A DNA stretch of 64,000 nucleotides from an uncultured Clostridia bacterium (GCA_947630765.1 CANRIX010000005.1:1-64000); one strand, 5' to 3'; numbered from the stretch's first letter, positions 36,292-45,229 are shown. Notes: generated by a model not told the origin, from the letters alone. Program-made: numbers and translations.

Positions 36292-38295
36292 TTAGGACTT
36301 CTTTCGCTTCTTGACCACGACGCCGATGACGCAGGCGGCGGCGAACAGCAGCACCGAGACGCCGCCGACGATCAGCGCGATGTCCGTGCCGGTCAGCAGG
36401 TGCGGCCCGTCGGAGCTTTCGTCCGCGGACGCGTTTGCGTCGTCGTCAGAGGGTTCGTCGGAAGGTTCTTCGGACGCCGGTTCGGACGCCTCGGACGACG
36501 CATCCGACACGTCGGAGGTTTCGCCGGGCTGTTCGGGCGCAGGCTCGGCCTCCCGCACCATCTTCGAGAAGGCGAGAGCGGTCCAATGCAGGGAATTCCC
36601 GGGCGCACCGTAGACCGAGAGCGAGACGTGCGTGACGGTGAGCTTCCCGGTCGTGCCGAGCTTGTTTTCCAGCGGGAAGTACAGCTTCTGCCCGGACGTG
36701 AAGTCATTGACCGTGCCGGTGAGCAGGGTGGAGAGCTGCATGGACTGCTCCGCACCGCCGTCGACCGTATAGTAGAGGAACCCGTTCGCGGAACCGCCGT
36801 CGCAGGTGAAAACGACGTGCAGGAAGGGCGTTTCGGCGAGGTCGACCTCCTTGTTGACCTGGATGTCGATCGACGGCCAGGAGAGCGTGTCCTCCTGCGC
36901 ACGGGAGAGGTGCAGGCTGCCGTCCGTATCGACGGAATAGTCGGCGACGCCGCCCGCGACGCGGGAGATCAGGCTTTCGTCGGTCGGAAGCAGGCTGACG
37001 ACGTCCTCGTAGACCGCTTCCTTCGGGAGCGTCGCCGGGTCGGGGTTGGTGACGCTGAATTCGTGGAAGGTGATCTTGCGTCCCGCCGCACCGACGACGT
37101 ACAGCTTCAGCCCGGAGAGCAGCACCGTGCCGTCCTCGCGGACCATGTTGTCCGGGATGATGTCGGACAGCTTGAGCTTGCAGTTGACCTTCTGGTTCGC
37201 GGAGAGGTCGCCGACTTCCTCGGTCTTGAGCGTCGGGTCCTGCTCGACGAAGTGCGGGATCAGCCCGACGAAGTTCTGGTCGTAGGCGACCGTCGGGGTG
37301 GAGCCGTTGAGGTAGAGCACCATGTTCGTGATCGCGGCCGTTTCAAAGTTGACGGTCAGGTAGCTGTTTTCGACCGGCACGGCGATGGTGTTTTGGATCT
37401 CGGGGGAGTAGTGCGCCTCCGGCCAGAGCCCGTTCGTGTTGGCGAAGGAGATCGAGCCGTCCGATTCCTCGGTGGCGACGACGGTGCCGGGCTTGAGGAT
37501 GCGCCAGCCGTCCGCGTCGAACGGGATGACGGATTTGGTCCAGTACCCTTCCTCGACGTCCGGCGGTTGGGGCAGTTCGATGCGGGGCGCGTCCGGGTCG
37601 ACGCGGTAGTGCGCCTTCAGGTATTCCTCGATCGAATCGACGTAGACGCGGTTGCCGAGGTCGGCGAGGTGCACGCCGTCCGCGATGAGGAACTCCTCCA
37701 GCTTATACTGGTCGCAGATCTTGTGGATGTCGATCAGCCCCGTGTCCGTTTCCTTCGCGACCTCGCGGACGATCTCCACATACACGTCCAGCGCGGCGTT
37801 CAGCCCGCCGGCGCTCGCGTAGTTTTCCGCGGGACCGTAGGCGTTCTCGCGCACATAGGGCGGGGTCAGCAGGATCGGGTCGGCGTCCAGCGCACGGACC
37901 TGCGAAATGAGGGTTTTGAGGTTTTCCCGGTACTTTTCCGGGGAGACGCGGGGCACGGAGCTGCCCGCGTTCGGGCGGACGTCGTCGTTCGTGCCGAAGC
38001 CGATGATGACGATGTCGGGGTCCTTCTTGGTCACGTCCCAGTCGAACCGGGCGAGCCCGTCCTCGGTCGTGTCGCCGCCGACGCCGGAATTGATGGCGTA
38101 GAGGTTCATCTCCTCTCCGAGCGTCTTGGTCCAGGTGCCCATGGCGGTCAGGCTGTCGCCGAGGGTCACAAGGCGGCACCCGTCCAGCAGCAGGGCGTCC
38201 GCCGCAGGCGCCGCCGAAACGACCCCCGCCGCGAACGGCAGGGACGCGCAGGACAGCGCCGCGCAGAGAAACAGGGAAAAGATGCGTTTTTTCAT
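36292..38295 (-). CDS. cell-surface SGNH/GDSL hydrolase with D2 domain
   Basis: A 667-residue secreted esterase. A signal peptide (1-28) precedes an SGNH domain (about 35-235) with block I LVTLGDSLTAMG, block III IIGFGTNDDV, and block V IADGVHLADLG. A middle beta domain (about 250-400) follows. D2 (about 405-575; SLLPTDES, WPSIDI, ETPFLHVVF, LSVYG, HWTALAF) is shared with the proteins at 56949 and 61002. A Ser/Glu/Asp stalk and a final membrane helix with KKRKKS end it. It probably removes acetyl groups from glycans. It lies 19 bp behind a GH26-like gene in one operon. Confidence 0.9.
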   Translation of the reverse strand: MKKRIFSLFLCAALSCASLPFAAGVVSAAPAADALLLDGCRLVTLGDSLTAMGTWTKTLGEEMNLYAINSGVGGDTTEDGLARFDWDVTKKDPDIVIIGFGTNDDVRPNAGSSVPRVSPEKYRENLKTLISQVRALDADPILLTPPYVRENAYGPAENYASAGGLNAALDVYVEIVREVAKETDTGLIDIHKICDQYKLEEFLIADGVHLADLGNRVYVDSIEEYLKAHYRVDPDAPRIELPQPPDVEEGYWTKSVIPFDADGWRILKPGTVVATEESDGSISFANTNGLWPEAHYSPEIQNTIAVPVENSYLTVNFETAAITNMVLYLNGSTPTVAYDQNFVGLIPHFVEQDPTLKTEEVGDLSANQKVNCKLKLSDIIPDNMVREDGTVLLSGLKLYVVGAAGRKITFHEFSVTNPDPATLPKEAVYEDVVSLLPTDESLISRVAGGVADYSVDTDGSLHLSRAQEDTLSWPSIDIQVNKEVDLAETPFLHVVFTCDGGSANGFLYYTVDGGAEQSMQLSTLLTGTVNDFTSGQKLYFPLENKLGTTGKLTVTHVSLSVYGAPGNSLHWTALAFSKMVREAEPAPEQPGETSDVSDASSEASEPASEEPSDEPSDDDANASADESSDGPHLLTGTDIALIVGGVSVLLFAAACVIGVVVKKRKKS

Positions 38296-38314
38296 AACGT
38301 TTGCCTTTCTTCGC

Positions 38315-40228
38315 TCAGGAATCCGACCGATTCAGGTAGTCGCGCAGCTTCTCGATCGTCGGCATACACGCCTCGTCGAGCTTGAGGTAGTTGATGATAT
38401 CCGTGTACTGCCCGTCGCCGTCGACGTCCGCGTAGTCGTTGCAGGAGAACCAGACGGCGAGCTTGATGCGGCTGCAGAATTCGTAACCGGGGTCCTGGCT
38501 ATGCTCGAAGCAGTCGATCATGCCCTCGACCCACTGGGTCTGGTAGCCGATATTCCTGCCGAGCGTGGTCGTGCGGTAGCCGTTGAGGCCGTAGTCATAG
38601 ACGGCGTTTCCGCCCGCGCCGCAGGCGAATTCCCCGAGGATCCACGGGTAGTTCTCGTAGTAGGGGAGCATCTTATTCGCCGTTTCGGTGTACATGGTCT
38701 GGAAGCTCGCCGGAGCGCCTTCGTTGTTCATCTGGTAATGGGTCAGACCGAGCATCTGCACGTAGTCCGCACCGGGCATGTAGCAGAGCGCTTCGCCCCA
38801 GTTGCAGTACGGGCAGGTCGTCGAGATCGGGTTGATGACCCAGATCAGGTTATTCACGCCCTCCTCTTCAAACAGGTCGTAGACGTGCCGCCAGGTCATC
38901 TGGAAGATATCCGGGTCGAGCAGGGTCATCATGCCGCAGTAGTCGGTCCAGTCGGTGTTCATCTCGTTGTTGACGCGGAAGATGATCGGCTTGGCGTAGT
39001 CCTTCATGAACCCGGCGAGGCTGCGGAAGTAATCGTCGTGCCTGCCGCGCAGGATGTCGAACATCGGGGTATAGACCCCGCCGGTGGCGTTATTGGTTTC
39101 GGTGAACTGGTAGGTCAGGTTGAAAACCGGCTTGCCGTCGAACCCGTTGCCGCCCGCGAAGGCGTCGGCGCGGTCAAAGGTCTCCTTCGGGTCGGCGTAG
39201 GTGCCGTACCAGCCCATGTGCAGGTAGGTCATGTAGACGTCCGGCGTCGCGTTCAGCGCCTCCTCGCCCCAGAGCCATTCGGTGTATTCGTCGCTGTTGC
39301 CCTCGTGGAACGCGCCAAAGCCGACGTCCGTGCGGTTCTGCAGGAATTCGTAGTAGGCCTTCGTCTCCTCCGACCAGTTCGGGTTTTCCTTGCATTCGTA
39401 GGACGTAAAGCCGTTCGCCGGCGTACCGACCATCGGAATCTCGCGGAAGGACGCGACGACGTCGTCCAGCGCGTCGTTCATGCGCTTTTTGGACTTCATG
39501 ACGATCAGGTAGAAGTAGTTATAGGTGTTCGTCGGGCGAATGATGGCGATCTGGTAGAACGGCATTTCGATCTTGCTTGCGAGGTTGATCTGCATACAGT
39601 AGGACTTGACCGTGTAGTCCCCGACCTCGACCTCCTGCACGGCGCGGGTGCGCATGATCTGGTTGTTCGACAGGAACTGCGTGTCGTCGATCTGCTCGAC
39701 CAGCCATTCCCGCATGTACAGGTCGTAGCCGTCCTTGCTCGTGCTGCCGTCGCCCTGCTTGCCGTAGGGGTTCTGGTTCTCATAGGTTAGGGTCAGGCAG
39801 TAGTCCTCGGTGCGGTACTGCGAGCGGAATTTGCCGAGGCTGAAGTCCGCTTCCGGCGCACCCGGGAGCGTGACGCAGTAGCCCTCTGCCGGGACGACCG
39901 CACGCGTGGACGCTTCGCCGGTGAACAGCAGACGCACGTCGTTGTCGCTCGCCGGAGCGGGATCCTCGTCGGTGGCGTTGCCGTTTTCATAGACGGTCGC
40001 CTTGAAAATGCTTTCCGGGCCGGTCAGCCCGTTCGCTTCGTCGGCGTAATCGGACGACCAGACGGCTTCCGCGCGGGGATCCGGGGTTTTCGGCTCCTCG
40101 CTGGGCGTATCGGACGGGTCGGCAGGCTCGGTGTTTTCCGACGACGTGTTGTTCCCGCCCGCACAGCCGGCGAGCAGCAGAAGCGGCGTCAGGAACAGGC
40201 AGAGCATGGTTCGTAGCAGTTTTTTCAT
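38315..40228 (-). CDS. GH26-like lipoprotein (first of a tandem pair)
   Basis: A 637-residue lipoprotein with a lipobox LLAGC (Cys22) and a Ser/Glu/Pro linker. A specific N-terminal domain (about 60-270) precedes a TIM-barrel-like catalytic region (about 300-620). The barrel shows the GH26 pattern: KPIIFRVNNEMNTDW (acid/base Glu) and YPWILGEFACG (nucleophile Glu), with aromatic subsite residues. GH26 enzymes act on beta-mannans and related glucans. It is about 75% alike by eye to the gene at 40331. The promoter is at 40272; co-transcription with the SGNH gene is likely. Confidence 0.85.
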   Translation of the reverse strand: MKKLLRTMLCLFLTPLLLLAGCAGGNNTSSENTEPADPSDTPSEEPKTPDPRAEAVWSSDYADEANGLTGPESIFKATVYENGNATDEDPAPASDNDVRLLFTGEASTRAVVPAEGYCVTLPGAPEADFSLGKFRSQYRTEDYCLTLTYENQNPYGKQGDGSTSKDGYDLYMREWLVEQIDDTQFLSNNQIMRTRAVQEVEVGDYTVKSYCMQINLASKIEMPFYQIAIIRPTNTYNYFYLIVMKSKKRMNDALDDVVASFREIPMVGTPANGFTSYECKENPNWSEETKAYYEFLQNRTDVGFGAFHEGNSDEYTEWLWGEEALNATPDVYMTYLHMGWYGTYADPKETFDRADAFAGGNGFDGKPVFNLTYQFTETNNATGGVYTPMFDILRGRHDDYFRSLAGFMKDYAKPIIFRVNNEMNTDWTDYCGMMTLLDPDIFQMTWRHVYDLFEEEGVNNLIWVINPISTTCPYCNWGEALCYMPGADYVQMLGLTHYQMNNEGAPASFQTMYTETANKMLPYYENYPWILGEFACGAGGNAVYDYGLNGYRTTTLGRNIGYQTQWVEGMIDCFEHSQDPGYEFCSRIKLAVWFSCNDYADVDGDGQYTDIINYLKLDEACMPTIEKLRDYLNRSDS

Positions 40229-40271
40229 CGCAAATCAATTCCCTTTCGTTGCAGTTTCTTTTTCATGGAAC

Positions 40272-40300
40272 AGTATACAGGAAAATCCGCAAAAAAGCAA
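40272..40300 (-). promoter_or_regulatory. promoter of the 38315 GH26-like gene
   Basis: On the minus strand TTGCTT (40295-40300) and TATACT (40272-40277) are spaced 17 bp. The box CCTGTATACT also occurs at the paralogue's promoter. Confidence 0.75.
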
Positions 40301-40330
40301 GACTCTTTTGCAAAAAAGGCAAAAAACAGG

Positions 40331-42214
40331 TCAGGAAGTCTCGTTCAGGTACTCCCGCAGCTCGCGGAGCACGCCCATCGCGTTCTCGTCGAGCATGTAG
40401 GAGGTGATGATCTCGTTGTATTTCCCGTCGCCGTCGACGTCCGCGTAGTCGTTGCTGGAGAACCAGACGGCGAGCTTGATGCGGCGGCAGAACTCGTTCT
40501 CCGGCAGTTGGTTGTTGCGGAAGCAGTCGAGCATATCCGCGACCCACTGGGTCTGCCGGTCGACGTTGCGCCCGAATTCGGTCGCCACATAGCCGTTGAC
40601 GCCGTAATCGTAGTAGGCGACGCCGCCCCCGCCGCAGGCGAATTCCCCGATCATCCACGGGTAGTCCGCGAAGTAGGGGAGCGCGTTGGTCTCCGCCAGC
40701 GTGTACCGCTCGCGGAAGGTCTTATACTCGATGTCGACGTTGTTCGCCTCGTAGTTGGTCAGCCCGAAGATCTGCACGTAGTCCGCCCCGGGCATATAGC
40801 AGACCGTCTCCCCCCAGTTGCAGTACGGGCAGGTGATGGCGATGGGATTGAACACCCAGATCAGGTTGTCCACCCCTTCCTCCTCGAACAGGTCGTACAG
40901 GTGCCGCCACGCCATCTGGAACAGGTCCGGGTCGAGCAGGGTCATCATGCCGCAGTAGTCGGTCCAGTCGGTGTTCATCTCGTTGTTGAGCCGGAAAATG
41001 ATGGGTTTCCCGTAGTCCTTCATGTACCCCGCAAGCTCGCGGAACTGGTTATCCAGCCGACCGCGCAGGATGTCGAACGTCGGGGTGTACGCGCCGGTGG
41101 CGTTGTTGGTCTCGGTGAACTGGTAGGTCAGGTTAAAGACCGGCTTGCCGTCGAACCCGTTGCCGCCCGCGTAGGTGTCGGCACGGTCGAACGTCTCCTC
41201 CGGGCTTTGCGGGTCGCCGTACCAGCCCATTGCCAAGTAGGTCATGTAGACGTCCGGCGTTGCGTCCAGCGCTTCCGGGCCCCAGAGCCATTCGGTATAT
41301 TCGTCGCTGTTGCGCTCGTGGAACGCGCCGAAGCCGACGTCCGTGCGGTTCTGCAGGTATTCATAGTAGGCCTTGGTTTCCTCCGACCAGTTGGGGTTTT
41401 CCTTGCATTCGTAGGACGAAATGCCGTCCGCCGGCGTACCGACCATCGGGATCTCGCGGAAGGACGCGACGATGTCGTCCAGTTCGTCGTTCATGCGTTT
41501 TTGGGACTTCATGACGATCAGGTAGAAGTAGGTGTAGCTCTCCGTCGGGCGGATGATGGCGATCTGGTAGAAGGGCATGTCGATATTGCTCGCGAGGTTG
41601 ATCTGCATGCAGTAGGTCTTGACCGTGTAGGGACCGACCTCGACCTCCTGCAGCGGGCGCGTCCGCATGAGTTGGTTGTCGGCGAGGTATTTGGTGCTGT
41701 CGATGTGCTCGGTCAGCCAGCCCGTGATGTACATATTGTACCCGGCTTCGTCCTTGGAATAGGGGTTCTGGTTCTCGTAGGTCAGCGTCAGGCAGTAGTC
41801 GTCGGTGCGGTACTGCGAGCGGCGGCTGCCGAGGCTGAAGTCCGCTTCCGGCGCACCCGGGAGCGTGACGCAGTAGCCCTCCGCCGGGACGACCGCACGG
41901 GTCGCGTCTGCGCCGGTGAACAGAAGGCGCACGTCGTTATCCGCCGCCGGGGCGGGATTTTTGTCGGTCGCGTTGCCGTTTTGGTAGACGGTCGCTTGGA
42001 AAATGGTCTCCGGGGCGGTCAGTCCGTGCGCTTCGTCGGCGTAGTCGGACGACCAGACGGCATCGGCGCGGGGGTCGGGGGTTTTCGGTTCCTCGCTCGC
42101 CGTCGTTTCGGCGCTCGACGTGTCGTCCGCCGGTTCGGACGCGTCGTTCGTACTTCCGCCGCAGGCGGTCAGGAGCAGAAGAAGGGTCAGCAGCAGCGCG
42201 GTGGCTTTTTTCAT
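40331..42214 (-). CDS. GH26-like lipoprotein (second of a tandem pair)
   Basis: A 627-residue lipoprotein (lipobox LLTAC) with the same layout as its neighbour: linker, specific domain (about 50-265) and GH26-like barrel with IFRLNNEMNTDW and YPWMIGEFACGGGG. The two candidate Glu residues are present in both copies, so both should be active. Differences cluster in the loop after FGLTNYEANN, which may alter specificity. The ATG at 42214 follows AAAGGGG. Confidence 0.85.
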   Translation of the reverse strand: MKKATALLLTLLLLLTACGGSTNDASEPADDTSSAETTASEEPKTPDPRADAVWSSDYADEAHGLTAPETIFQATVYQNGNATDKNPAPAADNDVRLLFTGADATRAVVPAEGYCVTLPGAPEADFSLGSRRSQYRTDDYCLTLTYENQNPYSKDEAGYNMYITGWLTEHIDSTKYLADNQLMRTRPLQEVEVGPYTVKTYCMQINLASNIDMPFYQIAIIRPTESYTYFYLIVMKSQKRMNDELDDIVASFREIPMVGTPADGISSYECKENPNWSEETKAYYEYLQNRTDVGFGAFHERNSDEYTEWLWGPEALDATPDVYMTYLAMGWYGDPQSPEETFDRADTYAGGNGFDGKPVFNLTYQFTETNNATGAYTPTFDILRGRLDNQFRELAGYMKDYGKPIIFRLNNEMNTDWTDYCGMMTLLDPDLFQMAWRHLYDLFEEEGVDNLIWVFNPIAITCPYCNWGETVCYMPGADYVQIFGLTNYEANNVDIEYKTFRERYTLAETNALPYFADYPWMIGEFACGGGGVAYYDYGVNGYVATEFGRNVDRQTQWVADMLDCFRNNQLPENEFCRRIKLAVWFSSNDYADVDGDGKYNEIITSYMLDENAMGVLRELREYLNETS

Positions 42215-42247
42215 GGGTCGTTTTCCCCTTTCTGTTTCTTTTCTCCC

Positions 42248-42276
42248 AGTATACAGGAAATCCGTCGAAATTGCAA
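42248..42276 (-). promoter_or_regulatory. promoter of the 40331 GH26-like gene
   Basis: On the minus strand TTGCAA (42271-42276) and TATACT (42248-42253) are spaced 17 bp. Confidence 0.82.
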
Positions 42277-42333
42277 GAGGTGGCAGAAAAATATTCCGCC
42301 GATTTGTAGAAAACGGCAGGGGAAAGCGAAAAT

Positions 42334-42547
42334 ACAATAAAATAATGCCCCGCAGGCGGACATGCGCCGCCGGAGGGGCTCCTTAAGAGAAAACCGGCGA
42401 AGGCGGCGTCAGAATTGGCGCAAGCCGAGCCGGGTTTTCAAACGTGCCGACAAAGTCGGCACGTTCCGAGGGAGGGAGCCTCCGAGGGGGGAACGCAGAG
42501 TTAGACGGTGCATAGCACCGGCGACACGATTGCGGTCCCCCTTCGGA
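42334..42547 (-). repeat. family-A structured 3' element, copy 3 (with an extra hairpin)
   Basis: Read on the minus strand it begins about 8 nt after the stop of the 42555 gene. Stem A pairs TCCGAAGGGGG at one end with CCCCCCTCGGA at the other, covering the outer positions with sequence unlike the other copies. An additional 11-bp hairpin (42440-42450/42454-42464) is inserted between stems A and B. Stem C again has the CGCATGT loop. Confidence 0.83.
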
Positions 42548-42554
42548 AAAGCTT

Positions 42555-43556
42555 TTATCTTGTTCTGATGCGAAGCGTTACGGCCGCGCCGACCGCGCCG
42601 AGGATCGCAAGCACCGCGAACACGAGCAGCCCCGTGTCACCCGCCTGCACTCCGCCGGACGACGTCGAGCCGGTGGAACCAGTGGAGCTGGCGGAACCAG
42701 TGGAGCCGGTCGAACCCGTGGAGCTAGTGGAACCTGTCGAGCCGGTGGAATCGGTGGACCCGGTCGAACCAGTAGACCCGGTGGAATCGGTGGACGAGGA
42801 GTCGGTCGAGCCCGTAGAGCCGGTTGAATCAGTCGACGAAGAATCCGTCGACGAGGAGTCGGTCGACGAGGAATCGGTCGACGAAGAATCCGTGGACGAA
42901 GAATCCGTCGAACCGGCGGACGAGGAATCGCTGGACGTGGAACCCGTCGACGGCTTCACGAGCGGCGTGCCGACGACCATGGCGTTCTCGTCGCTGACCA
43001 GCGCGAGCGTGTTGAGCGTGACGACGTCGCCGGTTTTCGCCGCCGTGATGTCAAGGTCCTTGAATTCGTGGACGTTGTTTTCGAACCGCTTGTCCCCCGT
43101 GACGTAGGCGGGCAGGTCCCAGACGATGGACGTGTCCGTCGAACGCTTGGTATAGGAAGCGTTTTTCTTCATGCCGGTGAAGAACAGGTCCGCGTTCCCG
43201 CCGTCCTTGTCCTTGCGGGTGTAGTGGATTCGGAAGTCGACGTCCTTGTTTTCGCTGACGAAATCGGCGGCGACGAAGGTTGGCTTGGACAGGTCGACCT
43301 GTGCGCCCGTGTAGTCCGCGAGGTGGATCGGCGTGTCCTCGGACGCGTCCTTCTTGAACGTGAGCGTGACCGAGCCGTTTTCGTTGCGTTTGACCGTCAC
43401 GGATTCGTTGTCGGTATCCTGCAGCGAAGCGAGGAAGTCGACGATCACGACCGAGGACGGCTCCCCGCTGACCGGCTTGCTGTCCGCCGCCATCGCGCAG
43501 ACCGCGCCGAGCGACAGCAGTACCGCCGCCAGCAGAACGGAAATGAACTTTTTCAT
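42555..43556 (-). CDS. tail-anchored surface protein with D3 domain
   Basis: A 333-residue secreted protein. A signal peptide (1-23) precedes D3 (about 30-190; VDFRIHYTRKDKD, SIVWDLPAYVTG, LNTLALVSD), shared with the proteins at 43726 and 56949. A stalk of Ser/Thr/Asp/Gly repeats (about 195-300) ends in VQAGDTGLLVFAVLAIL and the tail RIRTR. No catalytic residues were recognised. D3 may be a binding module. It lies next to the GH26-like genes. Confidence 0.82.
   Translation of the reverse strand: MKKFISVLLAAVLLSLGAVCAMAADSKPVSGEPSSVVIVDFLASLQDTDNESVTVKRNENGSVTLTFKKDASEDTPIHLADYTGAQVDLSKPTFVAADFVSENKDVDFRIHYTRKDKDGGNADLFFTGMKKNASYTKRSTDTSIVWDLPAYVTGDKRFENNVHEFKDLDITAAKTGDVVTLNTLALVSDENAMVVGTPLVKPSTGSTSSDSSSAGSTDSSSTDSSSTDSSSTDSSSTDSSSTDSTGSTGSTDSSSTDSTGSTGSTGSTDSTGSTGSTSSTGSTGSTGSASSTGSTGSTSSGGVQAGDTGLLVFAVLAILGAVGAAVTLRIRTR
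42655..42950 (-). repeat. coding tandem repeats in the D3-protein stalk
   Basis: Units of 15 bp coding D-S-S-S-T and 9-bp units coding S-T-G or T-G-S alternate. The repeats are near-identical at the DNA level, so unit number may vary between strains. Confidence 0.8.
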
Positions 43557-43648
43557 GGAATTTGTTTTCCCCTTTCAGCAGATCATAGTTTTGGGTTTGA
43601 TTGCGTTCTATTTGTTTGCGTTCCATGAGCAAGTATTCCCGATTTTAC

Positions 43649-43684
43649 AAAAAAAATGCGGGCGCCCCGCGAAGGAGCGCCCGA
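43649..43684 (-). terminator. terminator of the 43726 gene
   Basis: On the minus strand GGGCGC and GCGCCC form the core of a stem followed by GCATTTTTTTT. Confidence 0.88.
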
Positions 43685-43725
43685 TTTGAACGGTTAGCGT
43701 TCAGATTTTATGGAGTTTGCGATGC

Positions 43726-44577
43726 TTAGTGTCTTACACGGACAACCGCAACACCGCCGACAACCGCGAGAACCGCGAGAACTGCGAACACGATCATACC
43801 CGTGTCGCCGGTTCCCGGAGCGGTCGAGCTGCTGGAAGCAGGAGCTTCGCTGGAGCTGGAAGCAGGAGCTTCGCTGGAGCTTTCAGCCGTCGTGGTGGTC
43901 TCGGTCGAAGAAGCCTCGCTGGAGGTAGCTTCGGTCGTGGTAGTTTCGGTCGTGGTGGATTCGGTCGGATCCTCGGTCGCGGCAGGCTTCACAAGCGGTT
44001 CGCCCGGCTTCAGCGCGGACGCGTCGGAAATCAGCGCGAGGGTGTTGAAGGTGATCGGTTTGTCTTTCTTGCCGACCGTGATCACCAGATCGGTGTACTG
44101 GTGCATATTGTCAGCGTTGAGCTTGTCGTTATCGGTCAGATACTTGGTGACGTTCCAGACAACGGAGGTTTCGGTCTTGGCAGCGGCGTAAGCGGCGTTT
44201 CCATCGGTACGCATACCGGTCCAGAACTGGTCGGCAAGCTTATCCTTGCGGGTGTAGTGAAGACGGAAATCGATGTCCGTGATTTCGCAGGCGATGTCCA
44301 CAGCGAGATAGGTCTGCTTGGTCGCGTCGAACTTGCCGCCTTCAAAGGCAGTGACGATGGTGGCGGGGGTATTCGCATCGATGTCACGCTTCGGCGTGAC
44401 GGTGACGGTGCCGTTGTCGTTGACGACGACCGTGACGTCAGCCGTGTCGGCCGCCTTGATTTCGCTGAGCAAGTTGTAGATGACGGGGCTGGTCTCTTCC
44501 GCGGAAACTGCGAGCGCGCAGGTGACGGAAGCGATCAGCATCGTCGCGATGAGGAGCGCTGAGAGTAACTTTTTCAT
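43726..44577 (-). CDS. tail-anchored surface protein with D3 domain
   Basis: A 283-residue secreted protein. A signal peptide (about 1-26) precedes D3 (about 30-185; IDFRLHYTRKDK, SVVWNVTKYLTD, TFNTLALISD). A Thr/Glu/Ser-rich stalk follows, then APGTGDTGMIVFAVLAVL and the end VRVRH. It differs from its neighbour in stalk composition, not in layout. The ATG at 44577 has AAAGGGG upstream; an open frame extending further 5' crosses the promoter. Confidence 0.82.
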   Translation of the reverse strand: MKKLLSALLIATMLIASVTCALAVSAEETSPVIYNLLSEIKAADTADVTVVVNDNGTVTVTPKRDIDANTPATIVTAFEGGKFDATKQTYLAVDIACEITDIDFRLHYTRKDKLADQFWTGMRTDGNAAYAAAKTETSVVWNVTKYLTDNDKLNADNMHQYTDLVITVGKKDKPITFNTLALISDASALKPGEPLVKPAATEDPTESTTTETTTTEATSSEASSTETTTTAESSSEAPASSSSEAPASSSSTAPGTGDTGMIVFAVLAVLAVVGGVAVVRVRH

Positions 44578-44661
44578 TGCTGTTTTTCCCCTTTCGGTTT
44601 TTCTTTTTTGTTTGGCGGTTTGCATCGGCTTTTGCAAAGGAACCGATTCAAAACCACTTTC

Positions 44662-44690
44662 AGTATAGCAAATGCGGGCGGGCTTGTCAA
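44662..44690 (-). promoter_or_regulatory. promoter of the 43726 gene
   Basis: On the minus strand TTGACA (44685-44690) and TATACT (44662-44667) are spaced 17 bp, with TGC before the -10. Confidence 0.9.
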
Positions 44691-44771
44691 GAGGTTTTGG
44701 AAATTTTTTCAGGAAATTTTGTTTTTCGTCGCTTTCGACCTTTTTCGGGGCATTTTTTCGCGAAAATGGAT

Positions 44772-44802
44772 AAAAAAGAGCGCCCCCGCGAAAGGGCGCT
44801 CG
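44772..44802 (-). terminator. terminator of the stalk-only gene
   Basis: On the minus strand GAGCGCCC and GGGCGCTC form a stem followed by TTTTTT. Confidence 0.92.
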
Positions 44803-44814
44803 TGCAAAACGGGT

Positions 44815-45147
44815 TTAGTGTCTTGCGCGTGCCACGACCACGCCGCCGACGGCGGAGAGGACCGCGAGGACCGCAAGGACGATCAAGCCGGTGTCGCCGG
44901 TCGTCGGAGCAGTCGAGCTGGCAGCCGACGAAGCGGCACTGCTTTCGGTCGAGGCGGCGCTGCTTTCGGTCGAGGCGGCGCTGCTTTCGGTCGAGGCGGC
45001 ACTGCTTTCGGTCGAGGCGGCACTGCTTTCAGTCGAAGCGGCACTGCTGTCGTCGGCAGCGGGCTCGTCCGCAGAAACTGCGAGCACGCAGGTCGCGGAA
45101 AGGACCAGCAGCGCGACGACGAGGATCGCGGAAAGTACCTTCTTCAT
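44815..45147 (-). CDS. stalk-only tail-anchored surface peptide
   Basis: A 110-residue protein made only of a signal peptide (about 1-25), a repetitive Ser/Ala/Thr/Glu stalk (about 28-80) and the tail APTTGDTGLIVLAVLAVL...RARH. It has no globular domain. Its own consensus promoter, ribosome-binding site and terminator show it is a real gene. It could be a spacer or decoy in the envelope, or a remnant that lost its domain. Confidence 0.8.
   Translation of the reverse strand: MKKVLSAILVVALLVLSATCVLAVSADEPAADDSSAASTESSAASTESSAASTESSAASTESSAASTESSAASSAASSTAPTTGDTGLIVLAVLAVLSAVGGVVVARARH
44936..45048 (-). repeat. 21-bp coding tandem repeat (five copies)
   Basis: Five near-identical 21-bp units encode S-S-A-A-S-T-E repeats. 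Only third-position and single-base differences separate them, so this is a likely variable-number repeat. Confidence 0.9.
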
Positions 45148-45229
45148 GATGGTTTCCCCCTTTCATTTGCTTTGTTTTCCGTCCTCCGAGCAGGAAATTT
45201 CCCCCTACCCGCTCGAAAAACCGTCTCCT

